Source: Oligosphaeraceae bacterium
Lineage (GTDB): Bacteria > Verrucomicrobiota > Lentisphaeria > Oligosphaerales > Oligosphaeraceae
Direction: 5' to 3'
Length of the DNA: 33,360 nt
NCBI GenBank assembly: GCA_012515455.1
Contig: JAAYYJ010000056.1
Location: 1 to 33,360, forward strand
Shown here: piece by piece, positions 1 through 8,462 of the stretch
Layout of the letters: each line of letters starts with the position of its first letter
How positions within the stretch are numbered: position 1 is the first letter of the stretch
Made by a program: the position numbers and the translations under genes
Notes under the pieces: generated by a model
The model's database searches: none
What the model was told of the DNA's origin: nothing
The model's input: only the letters and a program-made list of their open reading frames with translations

Positions 1-1602
1 CAGCGCCTGGATGAATTCAACCGCCTGGGAGAGCCGCAGAATGACATCTTCCGCATTCATCCCCTGCTGCAGCCGCTGCTGAATGCCCTGACCGGCGACG
101 TCGTCAAGGTTGAACACGCGAAGGAATGGCATGAACAGCTGGAGCGCATGGAGAAGGCGATGCAGCTCAATCCCAAGGTCCCCAAGAAATTCCAGGGCAC
201 TTTGCGGCAATATCAGGTCGATGGCTTTGTCTGGATGAGCCGCCTGGACGGGTTTGGCGCCGGGGCCTGCCTGGCTGATGACATGGGCCTGGGCAAGACT
301 ATCCAGGCCATCGCTTTTATCCTCAGTAAAGCCGCAGAAGGCCCAGCCCTGGTCATCGCTCCGACCTCGGTCTGCGCTAACTGGCAGGCGGAGTTCGCCA
401 AATTCGCCCCCGATTTGCAGATTGTGACCCTGGGCAGCAACGAACGGCGTGAGACCCTGGCCGGCATGGGGCCGCACTCGGTGCTGGTGACCAGCTACGG
501 ATTGCTGCAGAGCGAGAACGAGGAATTCGCCAAGATCAACTGGCGGGTCGCGGTGCTGGACGAGGCCCAGGCAATCAAGAATTGCCACGCCAAACGCTCG
601 CGGGCGGCGTTGAACATCAATGCCGCCTTCCGGCTGGTGACCACCGGCACGCCAGTTGAGAACAACCTGAATGAACTCTGGTCGGTCTTCCAGTTCATCA
701 ATCCCGGGCTGCTGGGCTCGCGTGAACTTTTCCAGCAGCGCTTCGCCATTCCCATTGAGCGCGAGGACAACCGCGAAGCGTTGCAGCGTCTGAGCAATCT
801 GATCAAGCCCTTCCTGCTGCGCCGTCGGAAGGACCAGGTCCTGCTCGAGCTGCCGCCGAAGACTGACATCAATCATATCGTGGAATTGTCACCGGAAGAA
901 CGGCAGTTCTATGATGCGTTGCGCCGGGAAATTCTGGCTGAGCTCGAGGATCACCAGGATGGCGAAGGGCAGATGCGCATCCGGGTCCTGGCCGGCATCA
1001 CCAAACTGCGCCTGGCGACCTGTCATCCCAGGCTGGCCGGCGCCGGGCCGGAAGTCCCGGCCGCCAAGCTGGAGACCTTTCTGGAATTGCTGGAAGAACT
1101 TTTGGACGGCGGGCACAAGACCCTGGTTTTCAGTCAGTTTGTGAAGTTTCTCAGCATTGTCCGGGAGGCCCTGGATGAACGTCAAATTTCCTACCAGTAC
1201 CTGGATGGCAGCCTTTCGGCAAAAGAACGTTCGGCTGGCGTGCGCGCCTTCCAGAACGGTTCCTGTCCGGTGTTCCTGATCAGTCTGAAGGCCGGCGGTG
1301 TGGGCCTGAATTTGACCAAGGCCGATTATGTGATTCATCTTGACTCCTGGTGGAATCCCGCAGTTGAGAATCAGGCCTCCGACCGTGCGCACCGCATTGG
1401 CCAGAACAAGCCGGCGACCATCTACCACTTGCTGACTCGCAATACCATTGAGGACAAGATTCAGAATCTGCATCAGTGGAAACGCGATCTGGCGGATCAG
1501 ATCCTCAGCGGCAATGATAAGATCAGCTCGTTCAGCGTGGAAGAGCTCCTGCAGCTGCTGGCCGAGGACAGCAGCCAGGCGCAGAACGCCAGCAGCATCT
1601 GA
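1..1602 (+). CDS. SNF2-family DEAD/DEAH-box helicase, C-terminal part (5' end outside window)
   Basis: Frame stays open from base 1; Walker A DDMGLGKT, DEAQ box, TTGTPVENNLNELWSVFQF, and C-terminal SLKAGGVGLNLTKADYVIHLDSWWNPAVENQASDRAHRIGQ. Confidence 0.95.
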   Translation, partial: QRLDEFNRLGEPQNDIFRIHPLLQPLLNALTGDVVKVEHAKEWHEQLERMEKAMQLNPKVPKKFQGTLRQYQVDGFVWMSRLDGFGAGACLADDMGLGKTIQAIAFILSKAAEGPALVIAPTSVCANWQAEFAKFAPDLQIVTLGSNERRETLAGMGPHSVLVTSYGLLQSENEEFAKINWRVAVLDEAQAIKNCHAKRSRAALNINAAFRLVTTGTPVENNLNELWSVFQFINPGLLGSRELFQQRFAIPIEREDNREALQRLSNLIKPFLLRRRKDQVLLELPPKTDINHIVELSPEERQFYDALRREILAELEDHQDGEGQMRIRVLAGITKLRLATCHPRLAGAGPEVPAAKLETFLELLEELLDGGHKTLVFSQFVKFLSIVREALDERQISYQYLDGSLSAKERSAGVRAFQNGSCPVFLISLKAGGVGLNLTKADYVIHLDSWWNPAVENQASDRAHRIGQNKPATIYHLLTRNTIEDKIQNLHQWKRDLADQILSGNDKISSFSVEELLQLLAEDSSQAQNASSI

Positions 1603-1661
1603 GTCCCGGAGTCCCGCGTCCCTGCCGCTCCCGGAATTCGCTCAATTCTGTCGCCCTGGTC

Positions 1662-1689
1662 TTGACAGAAAAGCAACCCGGGCTAAATT
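1662..1689 (+). promoter_or_regulatory. Candidate sigma70-type promoter for the EamA/NagB-like/PIG-L operon
   Basis: TTGACA (1662-1667), 16-nt spacer, TAAATT (1684-1689). Confidence 0.5.
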
Positions 1690-1822
1690 TACTCCGGGCC
1701 CGGTCGCTGCATTTCCCCGCAGTGCCGCGTCGCCACCATCATCCTGCCGGCCAACCTGGTCTCCAGGCTGGGATAACCCAGTTTAGTCGTTGTCTTGGAA
1801 CAGATTTTGTGCGGAGGATGCT

Positions 1823-2782
1823 TTGGCTGGCAGCATGGCAGGATTTTGGGCTCTGTTAGCCGCCTGGGTGATTTGGGCTCTCGACTCCAGCATCGTGCGC
1901 TGGTTGGGCGATGTCCCCAGCCTGGTCTTGGCCGGAATTACCTTGACCTTCGGAGGGTTGAGCACTATCGGTCCAGGGATCATCGCCCTCCGGCGGTCGA
2001 AGGTGCATATTCCCGGGGCATACTGGCTGCTCTTCGCCTTCTATGTGGTTTTCTGCACCGCCTTGGCAGACTTGTGCTATGTGGCCGCAGTCAAAAATCT
2101 TAATCCTGGGCTGGTCAGTGTGACGCTGCGTTCCCAGCTGGTGATCGCAGTGCTGCTGGGAATCTGGATTTTACAGGAGCGGATCAGCCGTTTGACCCTG
2201 GTCGGCATTGTGGTGATAATGCTCGGCAATATCCTGATGGGATGCTACCGCTGCGGCGCCGGCCGCAGTGCCGGCCAGTCCGCGCTGCTGGGCTGGCTGC
2301 TGGCGCTACTGGCCATGCTGCTCTGGTCTGCGACGCCGGTCATTGCGAAAGTCCTGTTGCGGCGTTTTACCCCGCTAGCCCTCAGCGGGTTGCGTTTGAC
2401 GGCCGCCGGAGTACTGCTGCTGTTGCTGTCGCTGCTGGTTGACGGCCCCGGCTGCTACCGCACCCTGAACGCCCGGCAATGGTTGTTGTTTGTGCTCAAG
2501 GGCTGCATCATTTCGGGCGGAGCATTCACGCTGTACTTCTATGGCCTGCAGAGAGTAAAGGTCAGTGTCGCCTCAGCCCTGGAGCAGCTCGCGCCCATCC
2601 TGACCTTCTTTTATATCTGGCTTTTCTTCCGGGAAAGCATCAGTTTAACCGAAGCAGCGATCGTGCTGCTGATTCTCTGCGGAGCGCTGCTGGCCATTGC
2701 CGGAGATTACTGCCGACAGCGGGATAATTTTTCGGACCATCAGTCCTGTTCTTCCCCAAAACCATCAAAGCAAAGGAAATGA
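1823..2782 (+). CDS. EamA/DMT-family transporter (start could be TTG 1823 or ATG 1835)
   Basis: About 10 hydrophobic segments in two halves; GGAGG at 1813-1817 lies 5 nt before TTG 1823; the track start at 1790 lacks a ribosome-binding site. Confidence 0.8.
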   Translation: MAGSMAGFWALLAAWVIWALDSSIVRWLGDVPSLVLAGITLTFGGLSTIGPGIIALRRSKVHIPGAYWLLFAFYVVFCTALADLCYVAAVKNLNPGLVSVTLRSQLVIAVLLGIWILQERISRLTLVGIVVIMLGNILMGCYRCGAGRSAGQSALLGWLLALLAMLLWSATPVIAKVLLRRFTPLALSGLRLTAAGVLLLLLSLLVDGPGCYRTLNARQWLLFVLKGCIISGGAFTLYFYGLQRVKVSVASALEQLAPILTFFYIWLFFRESISLTEAAIVLLILCGALLAIAGDYCRQRDNFSDHQSCSSPKPSKQRK

Positions 2783-3717
2783 GTATGAGAAAGCACAGCG
2801 TTGTCGCTCCGGATTGGTGGGATTACACCACCATCAATGATGATTTAGTGGCTGAGACCGCCAGACTGACCGTGAAGGACATGGAGAATTTGAGCCGTCC
2901 CGGTTTCAAAGTCGTAATGTATGACACCATTGAGGATTTCTACCTGGCCGAGGCCTTGGAGTATATCTCCGCCTGGAAGCAGTCCACCCCCGACAACCCC
3001 TGCGGCATCTGCGGACCGATCGGACCCACCGAACAACTGCCGCTGGTGGCCAGACTGGTCAATGCCATGGACCTGAACCTGGCCAAACTCGAAGCCCATT
3101 TCTGGGGCATGGATGAGTGGGTCCAGGACGGCAAAGCCGTCGGGGTCGATCACCCGCTCTCGTTCGCCAAATGCGACAAGGAACTCTGCTTCAATCATAT
3201 CCGTCCGGAATTGCGCATGCCGGACCGGAATATGCATTTCCCCGGCGGCGATTTGGCGGCCTACAGCCGTACTTTTGATCAATTCCGCTGCAAGCTGATG
3301 CAAGGCGGTCAGGGCGACACCAAGCACTGGGCCTTCAATGACCCCGTGAAGCGTGAGGGCAAATACGCTGACAACCCGCCAACCCCGGAACAATACCGTC
3401 AGCTGGGCACTCGTATCGTGGACTTGCATCCCATGACCGTGATGCAGAATGCGCGCACTTCCGGCGGCGGCAACATCGCCCTGGTGCCGACCCGGGCGGC
3501 CACGGTTGGTCCGCTGGAGACCTGGAAGTCGGAGAAAGTATCCATCTGGCAGGCCGGCTGCCACGACAACGCGTTCGGGATGCGTCTGACCACCCTGATG
3601 ATCAGCAAGCGCATCCCTGATGCCGCGGTACCGATGTCGCTGTTGGCCGACCATCCCAATGTCCAGTTCAACTTCTATCGCCCCGGCATTGGCAAATGCG
3701 ACGTGGAAATGCACTAG
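2779..3717 (+). CDS. NagB/glucosamine-6-phosphate isomerase-like protein with a divergent active-site motif
   Basis: NagB-like [16 protein letters not shown]...HFWGMDEWV and [15 protein letters not shown] overlap with the EamA gene; PIG-L gene follows. Confidence 0.7.
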   Translation: MSMRKHSVVAPDWWDYTTINDDLVAETARLTVKDMENLSRPGFKVVMYDTIEDFYLAEALEYISAWKQSTPDNPCGICGPIGPTEQLPLVARLVNAMDLNLAKLEAHFWGMDEWVQDGKAVGVDHPLSFAKCDKELCFNHIRPELRMPDRNMHFPGGDLAAYSRTFDQFRCKLMQGGQGDTKHWAFNDPVKREGKYADNPPTPEQYRQLGTRIVDLHPMTVMQNARTSGGGNIALVPTRAATVGPLETWKSEKVSIWQAGCHDNAFGMRLTTLMISKRIPDAAVPMSLLADHPNVQFNFYRPGIGKCDVEMH

Positions 3718-3737
3718 AGACAGGGAGATACATCTAG

Positions 3738-4520
3738 ATGAGTAAACCAGCAGTATTAGCCCTGGTGGCGCATCCCGACGACATTGAATTCATGTCTATG
3801 GGAGCAATGCTGATGTTGCAAAAGCGCGGTTGGGAAGTGCACTACATGACCATCGCCAACGGTTGCTGCGGCACCGCGGTCGATGACATTGAGACGATTT
3901 CCCGCAAACGCAAAGCCGAATGCCAGGATGCCTGCCGTCTGGCGGGGGCCATCTGGCACCCCTCTGTCTGCAATGACCTGGAAGTCTTTCACAACTGGGA
4001 CGTGATCAGCAAGGTGCTGAGCGTAATCCGGGAGGTGCGTCCCCGCATCATCTTCACCCAGTCGCTCGACGACTACATGGAAGATCATACCAACTCCTGC
4101 CGGGTGGCGGTGACCGCCGCGTTCTCCCGCGGCATGTTGAATGCCAAGTGCGACCCGCCCCGCCCGCCCATCCAGGACGATGTGACCATCTATCACAGCA
4201 CCCCACATGGACTCATGGACAGCCTGCGCCGCAAAATCGAGCCCGAGATTTTTGTCAACGTCGAACCGGTCATGGACATGAAATGGGATATGCTGGCCTG
4301 CCATAAGTCGCAGAAGGAATGGCTGGATGTCAGCCAGGGCATGGATGCATACCTGATGGTGATGAAGAATTTTGCCGCCGAGCTCGGCGAGCGCTCCGGT
4401 AAATTCAATTATGCGGAGGGCTTCCGCCGGCATTCCTGGCTGGGCTTCTCGGCGGTCGAGATCGACCCCCTGTCCGAGGCGCTGGGGCAGGATGTGATCC
4501 CCAATCCGTGCTACAGCTGA
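3738..4520 (+). CDS. PIG-L/LmbE family deacetylase
   Basis: N-terminal LVAHPDDIEFMSMGAML, the AHPDD metal-binding motif; downstream DDYMEDHTNSCRVAVTAAF; SD-like AGGGAG upstream. Confidence 0.9.
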   Translation: MSKPAVLALVAHPDDIEFMSMGAMLMLQKRGWEVHYMTIANGCCGTAVDDIETISRKRKAECQDACRLAGAIWHPSVCNDLEVFHNWDVISKVLSVIREVRPRIIFTQSLDDYMEDHTNSCRVAVTAAFSRGMLNAKCDPPRPPIQDDVTIYHSTPHGLMDSLRRKIEPEIFVNVEPVMDMKWDMLACHKSQKEWLDVSQGMDAYLMVMKNFAAELGERSGKFNYAEGFRRHSWLGFSAVEIDPLSEALGQDVIPNPCYS

Positions 4521-4560
4521 AGTAACTGACCGGGCTGGCGCGGCGTGGCGCCACCGGCAT

Positions 4561-4606
4561 ACGCCGTTCTGCAATCCTGACATGACTGCAGAGCGGCGTT
4601 TTCTTT
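4561..4606 (+). terminator. Rho-independent terminator downstream of the PIG-L gene
   Basis: 13-bp stem ACGCCGTTCTGCA / TGCAGAGCGGCGT (one G-T), 13-nt loop, then TTTTCTTT. Confidence 0.85.
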
Positions 4607-4655
4607 GGCTGGCCCAAGCCACCATGCCCCTGATCTCAGGTTGGGGCGGGCGGGT

Positions 4656-4806
4656 TGATCCTGGAGCACCGGGGGATCACCAGTGCATCTCCTGATGGGC
4701 ACGGGAGGCCCGCTTGCTCAAACTGAGAAGCCCAACGTAATCACGACAGGAAAGAATTGTCGCTACTGCCCGGAGAGACCAGGGCAACCATGCCTTTCCC
4801 GGAAAG
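4656..4806. other. Intergenic stretch with six consecutive short hairpins; possible structured RNA, strand unknown
   Basis: Hairpins at 4656-4679, 4683-4702, 4712-4731, 4744-4762, 4767-4786 and 4794-4806; no convincing ORF. Confidence 0.25.
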
Positions 4807-4931
4807 CTCTTTGATTCTCCATCCTTTGACTAGGCAGGACGGCAGGACCATCAAACCCGGAGCTGCGGCGAGGTTGCGGCAGGCCTATTACGGGCTGTCC
4901 GACTGAATGAACGCTGGCTCCGCCGCAGTAG

Positions 4932-4959
4932 TTGATATTTGTTTTTGCGGCTATATATT
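4932..4959 (+). promoter_or_regulatory. Candidate promoter for the glcD-like gene
   Basis: TTGATA (4932-4937), 16 nt, TATATT (4954-4959); flanked by CGCCGCAG (4921-4928) and CTGCGGCG (4964-4971). Confidence 0.55.
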
Positions 4960-5041
4960 TTAGCTGCGGCGGGGGAAGTCAGTCCGGCTGTTCCGCGCCA
5001 TTGCGCGTTTTCTGTATTATCTATTTGCTGGTGCGACTATT

Positions 5042-6478
5042 ATGAATACCGCCTCCGCTGGGAAATATCGGCCCGTGTCTGCGGCTGTCATTGCTGCCCT
5101 GCAGCAGATAGTCGGCGAGGCGCAGGTGCTCTACCAGGACCAGGACCAGCTGGTGGAATTTTCCCACGACGAAATCCCCGGCACTCACTACCGGACCATG
5201 CCGGAAGCGGTGGTCTTCCCGGCTACCGCAGGCGAAGTCGCCGCGGTGGTCACACTGGCCAACCAGGAGCGCATCCCCCTGACCCCGCGGGGTGCCGGCT
5301 CGGGATTGTCCGGCGGCGCGGTGCCGGTCTACGGCGGGATTGTAGTCAGCACCAGACGCCTGAACCGGATTCTGGAAATCGACCCCGGCAATATGATGAT
5401 CACGGTTGAGCCGGGAGTGATTGCCAACGATGTCAATGAGCGTTTGCAGCCCTACGGCCTGTTCTATGCCGGCTACCCGATGAGCATGGAGACCTGCTAT
5501 ATCGGAGGCAATGTGGCGGAGAACGCCGGCGGGGGAAAGGCCGTCAAATACGGCGTGACCGCCCGTTATGTGCTGGGGCTGGAAGTAGTCCTGCCCAACG
5601 GCACGGTGGTCGAACTGGGTGGCAAGCTGATCAAGGATGTCACCGGCTACAATCTGGTGCAGCTGATGGTCGGCTCGGAGGGTACGCTGGGCATCGTGAC
5701 TAAGGTCATCCTGAAACTGTTGCCCCGGCCAAAATACCAGGCCGATCTGCTCTGTCTCTTCCGCAGCAGCGAGGAGGCAGTGGCCGCAGTGCCCAAGATC
5801 CTGACCGAATCAGGCGTCCTGCCGGCATCCCTGGAATTCATGGACCGCAGCGGCTTCCTGGAGGCCTGCCGGTATCTCAATGAGTCCCTCCCCTGTCAGG
5901 ACTGCGGCGCGATGCTGCTGATCAGCGTGGATGGCTTCGAGCAGGAGCAGGTCGAGAAGGATTACGACACCATTGGCACTTATTGCCAGAATGCCGGGGC
6001 GAGTGAAATCTATGTGGCTGACAACCGGGCGGATTCGGAACGCCTGTGGAAGATCCGCCGCAGCATCCCGGAGGCCTTCAGCCTGGCCAGCAAACTGCAG
6101 AGCGGTGAAGACGTGGTGGTGCCCCCCGCCATGATCCCCCTGGTGGCGGAGACGTTCCGCCAGATCGCAGTGAAGTACGGCGTGTCCATGCCCTGCTATG
6201 GTCACGCCGGGGACGGCAATCTGCATGCCCGCATCACCCCACCCGCGGATTGGAGCGAAGAAAAGTGGCTGCGGATTCTGCCGGATATCCTGCGGGAACT
6301 GTACGCGGTGGTCAAAAGCGCCGGGGGGAGGATTTCCGGCGAGCATGGCATTGGTCACAAGCGCAAGGACTACATGCAGTGCGTGCTCTCCCCCGAGTAT
6401 CTCGAACTGCTGCGTACGGTCAAAAAAGCCTTCGACCCCAATAACATCATGAACCCGGGCAAAATTTTCGATTGCTGA
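5042..6478 (+). CDS. glcD: FAD-binding oxidoreductase, glycolate/lactate oxidase subunit GlcD-like
   Basis: PRGAGSGLSGGAVPVYGGIVVSTRRLNRI, GGNVAENAGGGKAVKYG, C-terminal GDGNLHARI...SGEHGIGHKRKDYM...NPGKIFDC. Confidence 0.92.
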   Translation: MNTASAGKYRPVSAAVIAALQQIVGEAQVLYQDQDQLVEFSHDEIPGTHYRTMPEAVVFPATAGEVAAVVTLANQERIPLTPRGAGSGLSGGAVPVYGGIVVSTRRLNRILEIDPGNMMITVEPGVIANDVNERLQPYGLFYAGYPMSMETCYIGGNVAENAGGGKAVKYGVTARYVLGLEVVLPNGTVVELGGKLIKDVTGYNLVQLMVGSEGTLGIVTKVILKLLPRPKYQADLLCLFRSSEEAVAAVPKILTESGVLPASLEFMDRSGFLEACRYLNESLPCQDCGAMLLISVDGFEQEQVEKDYDTIGTYCQNAGASEIYVADNRADSERLWKIRRSIPEAFSLASKLQSGEDVVVPPAMIPLVAETFRQIAVKYGVSMPCYGHAGDGNLHARITPPADWSEEKWLRILPDILRELYAVVKSAGGRISGEHGIGHKRKDYMQCVLSPEYLELLRTVKKAFDPNNIMNPGKIFDC

Positions 6479-6570
6479 GCGGTGCGGCCGGGTGACTCCT
6501 GGCCGCGGCCGCGGCGGTGTTCCAGGGCCAGCCGGTCAGCGCGGGCCTCCGGCCTGAAGCACGTTTGCGA

Positions 6571-7410
6571 ATGGATAATATGCTTAACCCCTTGCCTTTT
6601 AAATTCACCGGCGGACAGATGGTCCTGGGGGACACTCCCAGGATTATGGGCATCCTCAATGTCACGCCGGATTCGTTTTCTGACGGCGGGCACTACCAGC
6701 TGGTTGAACAGGCGGTGGATCATGCCCGGCAGATGCTGTCTCAGGGCGCCGACTTCCTGGATATCGGCGGCGAATCCACCCGGCCGGGTTACACGCCGGT
6801 GCCGGCCAAGGAGGAAATCGGCCGGGTAGTGCCGGTCATCCAAGCCATCCGGGAGTTCAGTGACTGTCCGATCAGTATCGATACCAGCAAAGCCGAGGTG
6901 GCAGAGGCTGCTCTGGCGGCTGGTGCAGTAATCATCAACGACGTCACTGCCTGGGAGGACCCGGATATGCCAGCAGTGGCCAGGAAGTTCCAGTCCGGCA
7001 CCATCCTGATGCATAATCGCCCCCTGGAAAAGAACTGCTCCACCGCAGAGGAAGTCATGCGGTATTTGCTCTCCCGCCGGGAATGGGCCTGTCAGGTCTC
7101 CGGATTGGAGCCGGAGTATTTCGTGTTCGATCCCGGCATCGGCTTTCAGAAAAATCACCCCCAGAATTTCTCGCTGCTGCGGCATTGCGGCGACCTGCGC
7201 CAGTCCGGCGCGCCGGTGCTGATCGCCATGTCGAACAAATCCTGCCTGGGGATGGCCACCGGCATTGCTGACCCCTCGCAGCGCACTTATGCGACCGTCG
7301 GGGCGGCGGTGTGCTGCCTGTTCTACGGCTGCGACATCTGGCGGGTCCACCATGTCGCAGCCAGCCGGCAGGCGCTGCAGGTGGCGCAGGCGATTATGGC
7401 CGCGGAATAA
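6571..7410 (+). CDS. folP: Dihydropteroate synthase (likely start ATG 6571; the track ORF starts at 6517)
   Basis: IMGILNVTPDSFSDGG, DIGGESTRPGYTPV, ISIDTSKAEVAEAALAAGAVIINDV, DPGIGFQKN. Confidence 0.95.
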   Translation: MDNMLNPLPFKFTGGQMVLGDTPRIMGILNVTPDSFSDGGHYQLVEQAVDHARQMLSQGADFLDIGGESTRPGYTPVPAKEEIGRVVPVIQAIREFSDCPISIDTSKAEVAEAALAAGAVIINDVTAWEDPDMPAVARKFQSGTILMHNRPLEKNCSTAEEVMRYLLSRREWACQVSGLEPEYFVFDPGIGFQKNHPQNFSLLRHCGDLRQSGAPVLIAMSNKSCLGMATGIADPSQRTYATVGAAVCCLFYGCDIWRVHHVAASRQALQVAQAIMAAE

Positions 7411-7493
7411 TCAAGCGCACTTAATCGGGTACCGGGGGACCGTCCCGGACGAAAGCTCAGAACCAAGGATTGCTCTGCAGGAATTGCTTCGCA

Positions 7494-8411
7494 ATGTGGG
7501 ATAACATCGGGAATATTTTTCAGATTATCATCCTGGCCCTGTTCTTCTACTTGGTCATGCGGATGCTGCGGGGGACGCCGGGGATGCTGATGCTCGGGGT
7601 GGTGGTGGTGGTCATACCATCACTGGGGCTGGCCGCCAGTTTCTTCCAGCTGGAGGTGCTGCAGTGGCTGCTGCAGAATGTCAGCGACAATCTGCCCCTG
7701 ATGCTGATTATCATCTTCCATTCGGAAATCCGGCGCCTGCTGGCATTCGTGGGACGACATCGCTTCAAGGTGTTCCAGAGGCTGCTCTCGGAAAAGAGAA
7801 AACAGCACAGCATCGACATGGTCGGGGAAATCGTAGATGCGGTCTGCGCCTTCACTGCCCGCCCCAACTGGCGCTCGCCCAAGACTCCCGGCAAGCAGAA
7901 AAACGTGCTCCAGAACACCGGTGCACTGATCGCCCTGGAGCTGGCGCCGCGGTTGAATGAGTATATCGAGAAAGGCGTGGAAATCAATGCCAAGGTCAGC
8001 AGCATGTTGCTGCAGACCATTTTTTTCAAAGGCACCCCGCTGCATGATGGCGGGGTAATTATTCGCAATGAGCAGATTGCCGCCGCGGCCTGTCAGTTCC
8101 CGCTGTCCTCGGATATCAGGAATCAGGCTGTTCACACCCGGCACAGTGCCGCGGTCGGTCTCTCTGAGCAGGTCGGAGAAGCCATCATCATTGTGGTCTC
8201 GGAGGAGACCGGCGCGGTCAGCGCGACCATCCGTCCAGGCGAACTGCAAGTCATGGATACGCCCCGGCAGCTGGATAAATTCCTGCGCGAGAAGCTGCAT
8301 ATCCTGCCGGGCGACGAGGAGCAGATCAGCCTCGGGGAAAAATTGGTCGATCAGCTGCTGCAGCTGTTTGCCAAATCCAAGGACGTCGAGCGGAGTCCGG
8401 GGCAAAAGTAG
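7494..8411 (+). CDS. cdaA: Diadenylate cyclase CdaA/DacA family (start ATG 7494)
   Basis: N-terminal TM helices; IIIFHSEIRRLLAFVG; DAC domain PLHDGGVIIRNEQIAAAACQFPLS...TRHSAAVGLSEQ...IIVVSEETGAVS. Confidence 0.93.
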   Translation: MWDNIGNIFQIIILALFFYLVMRMLRGTPGMLMLGVVVVVIPSLGLAASFFQLEVLQWLLQNVSDNLPLMLIIIFHSEIRRLLAFVGRHRFKVFQRLLSEKRKQHSIDMVGEIVDAVCAFTARPNWRSPKTPGKQKNVLQNTGALIALELAPRLNEYIEKGVEINAKVSSMLLQTIFFKGTPLHDGGVIIRNEQIAAAACQFPLSSDIRNQAVHTRHSAAVGLSEQVGEAIIIVVSEETGAVSATIRPGELQVMDTPRQLDKFLREKLHILPGDEEQISLGEKLVDQLLQLFAKSKDVERSPGQK

Positions 8412-8417
8412 CCCCGG
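8397..8417 (+). other. Perfect 7-bp GC hairpin containing the cdaA stop codon
   Basis: CCGGGGC-AAAAGTA-GCCCCGG. Confidence 0.5.
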
Positions 8418-8462
8418 CGCGGCCGCTTTTCATCACCACAGCCACCAAAACAGTACTCCATC

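Noticed and set aside
2845-3714. Long antisense ORF opposite the NagB-like gene (289 aa), and similar large ORFs at 3756-4625, 5810-6358, 6370-7353, 9460-10920 and 10538-12847
   Set aside because: Mirror frames of GC-rich genes; low-complexity composition, no recognisable domains, and each lies fully opposite a well-supported gene.
4607-4930. tRNA, tmRNA, 6S, SRP or RNase P RNA in the pigL-glcD gap
   Set aside because: No T-loop GGTTCGA, no tmRNA ends, no SRP or RNase P consensus; partial 6S-like text (TGCTC...GAGAAGCC) is too short to support a call.
4939-5409. 156-aa ORF overlapping the start of glcD
   Set aside because: Begins inside the candidate promoter and is an out-of-frame reading of glcD.
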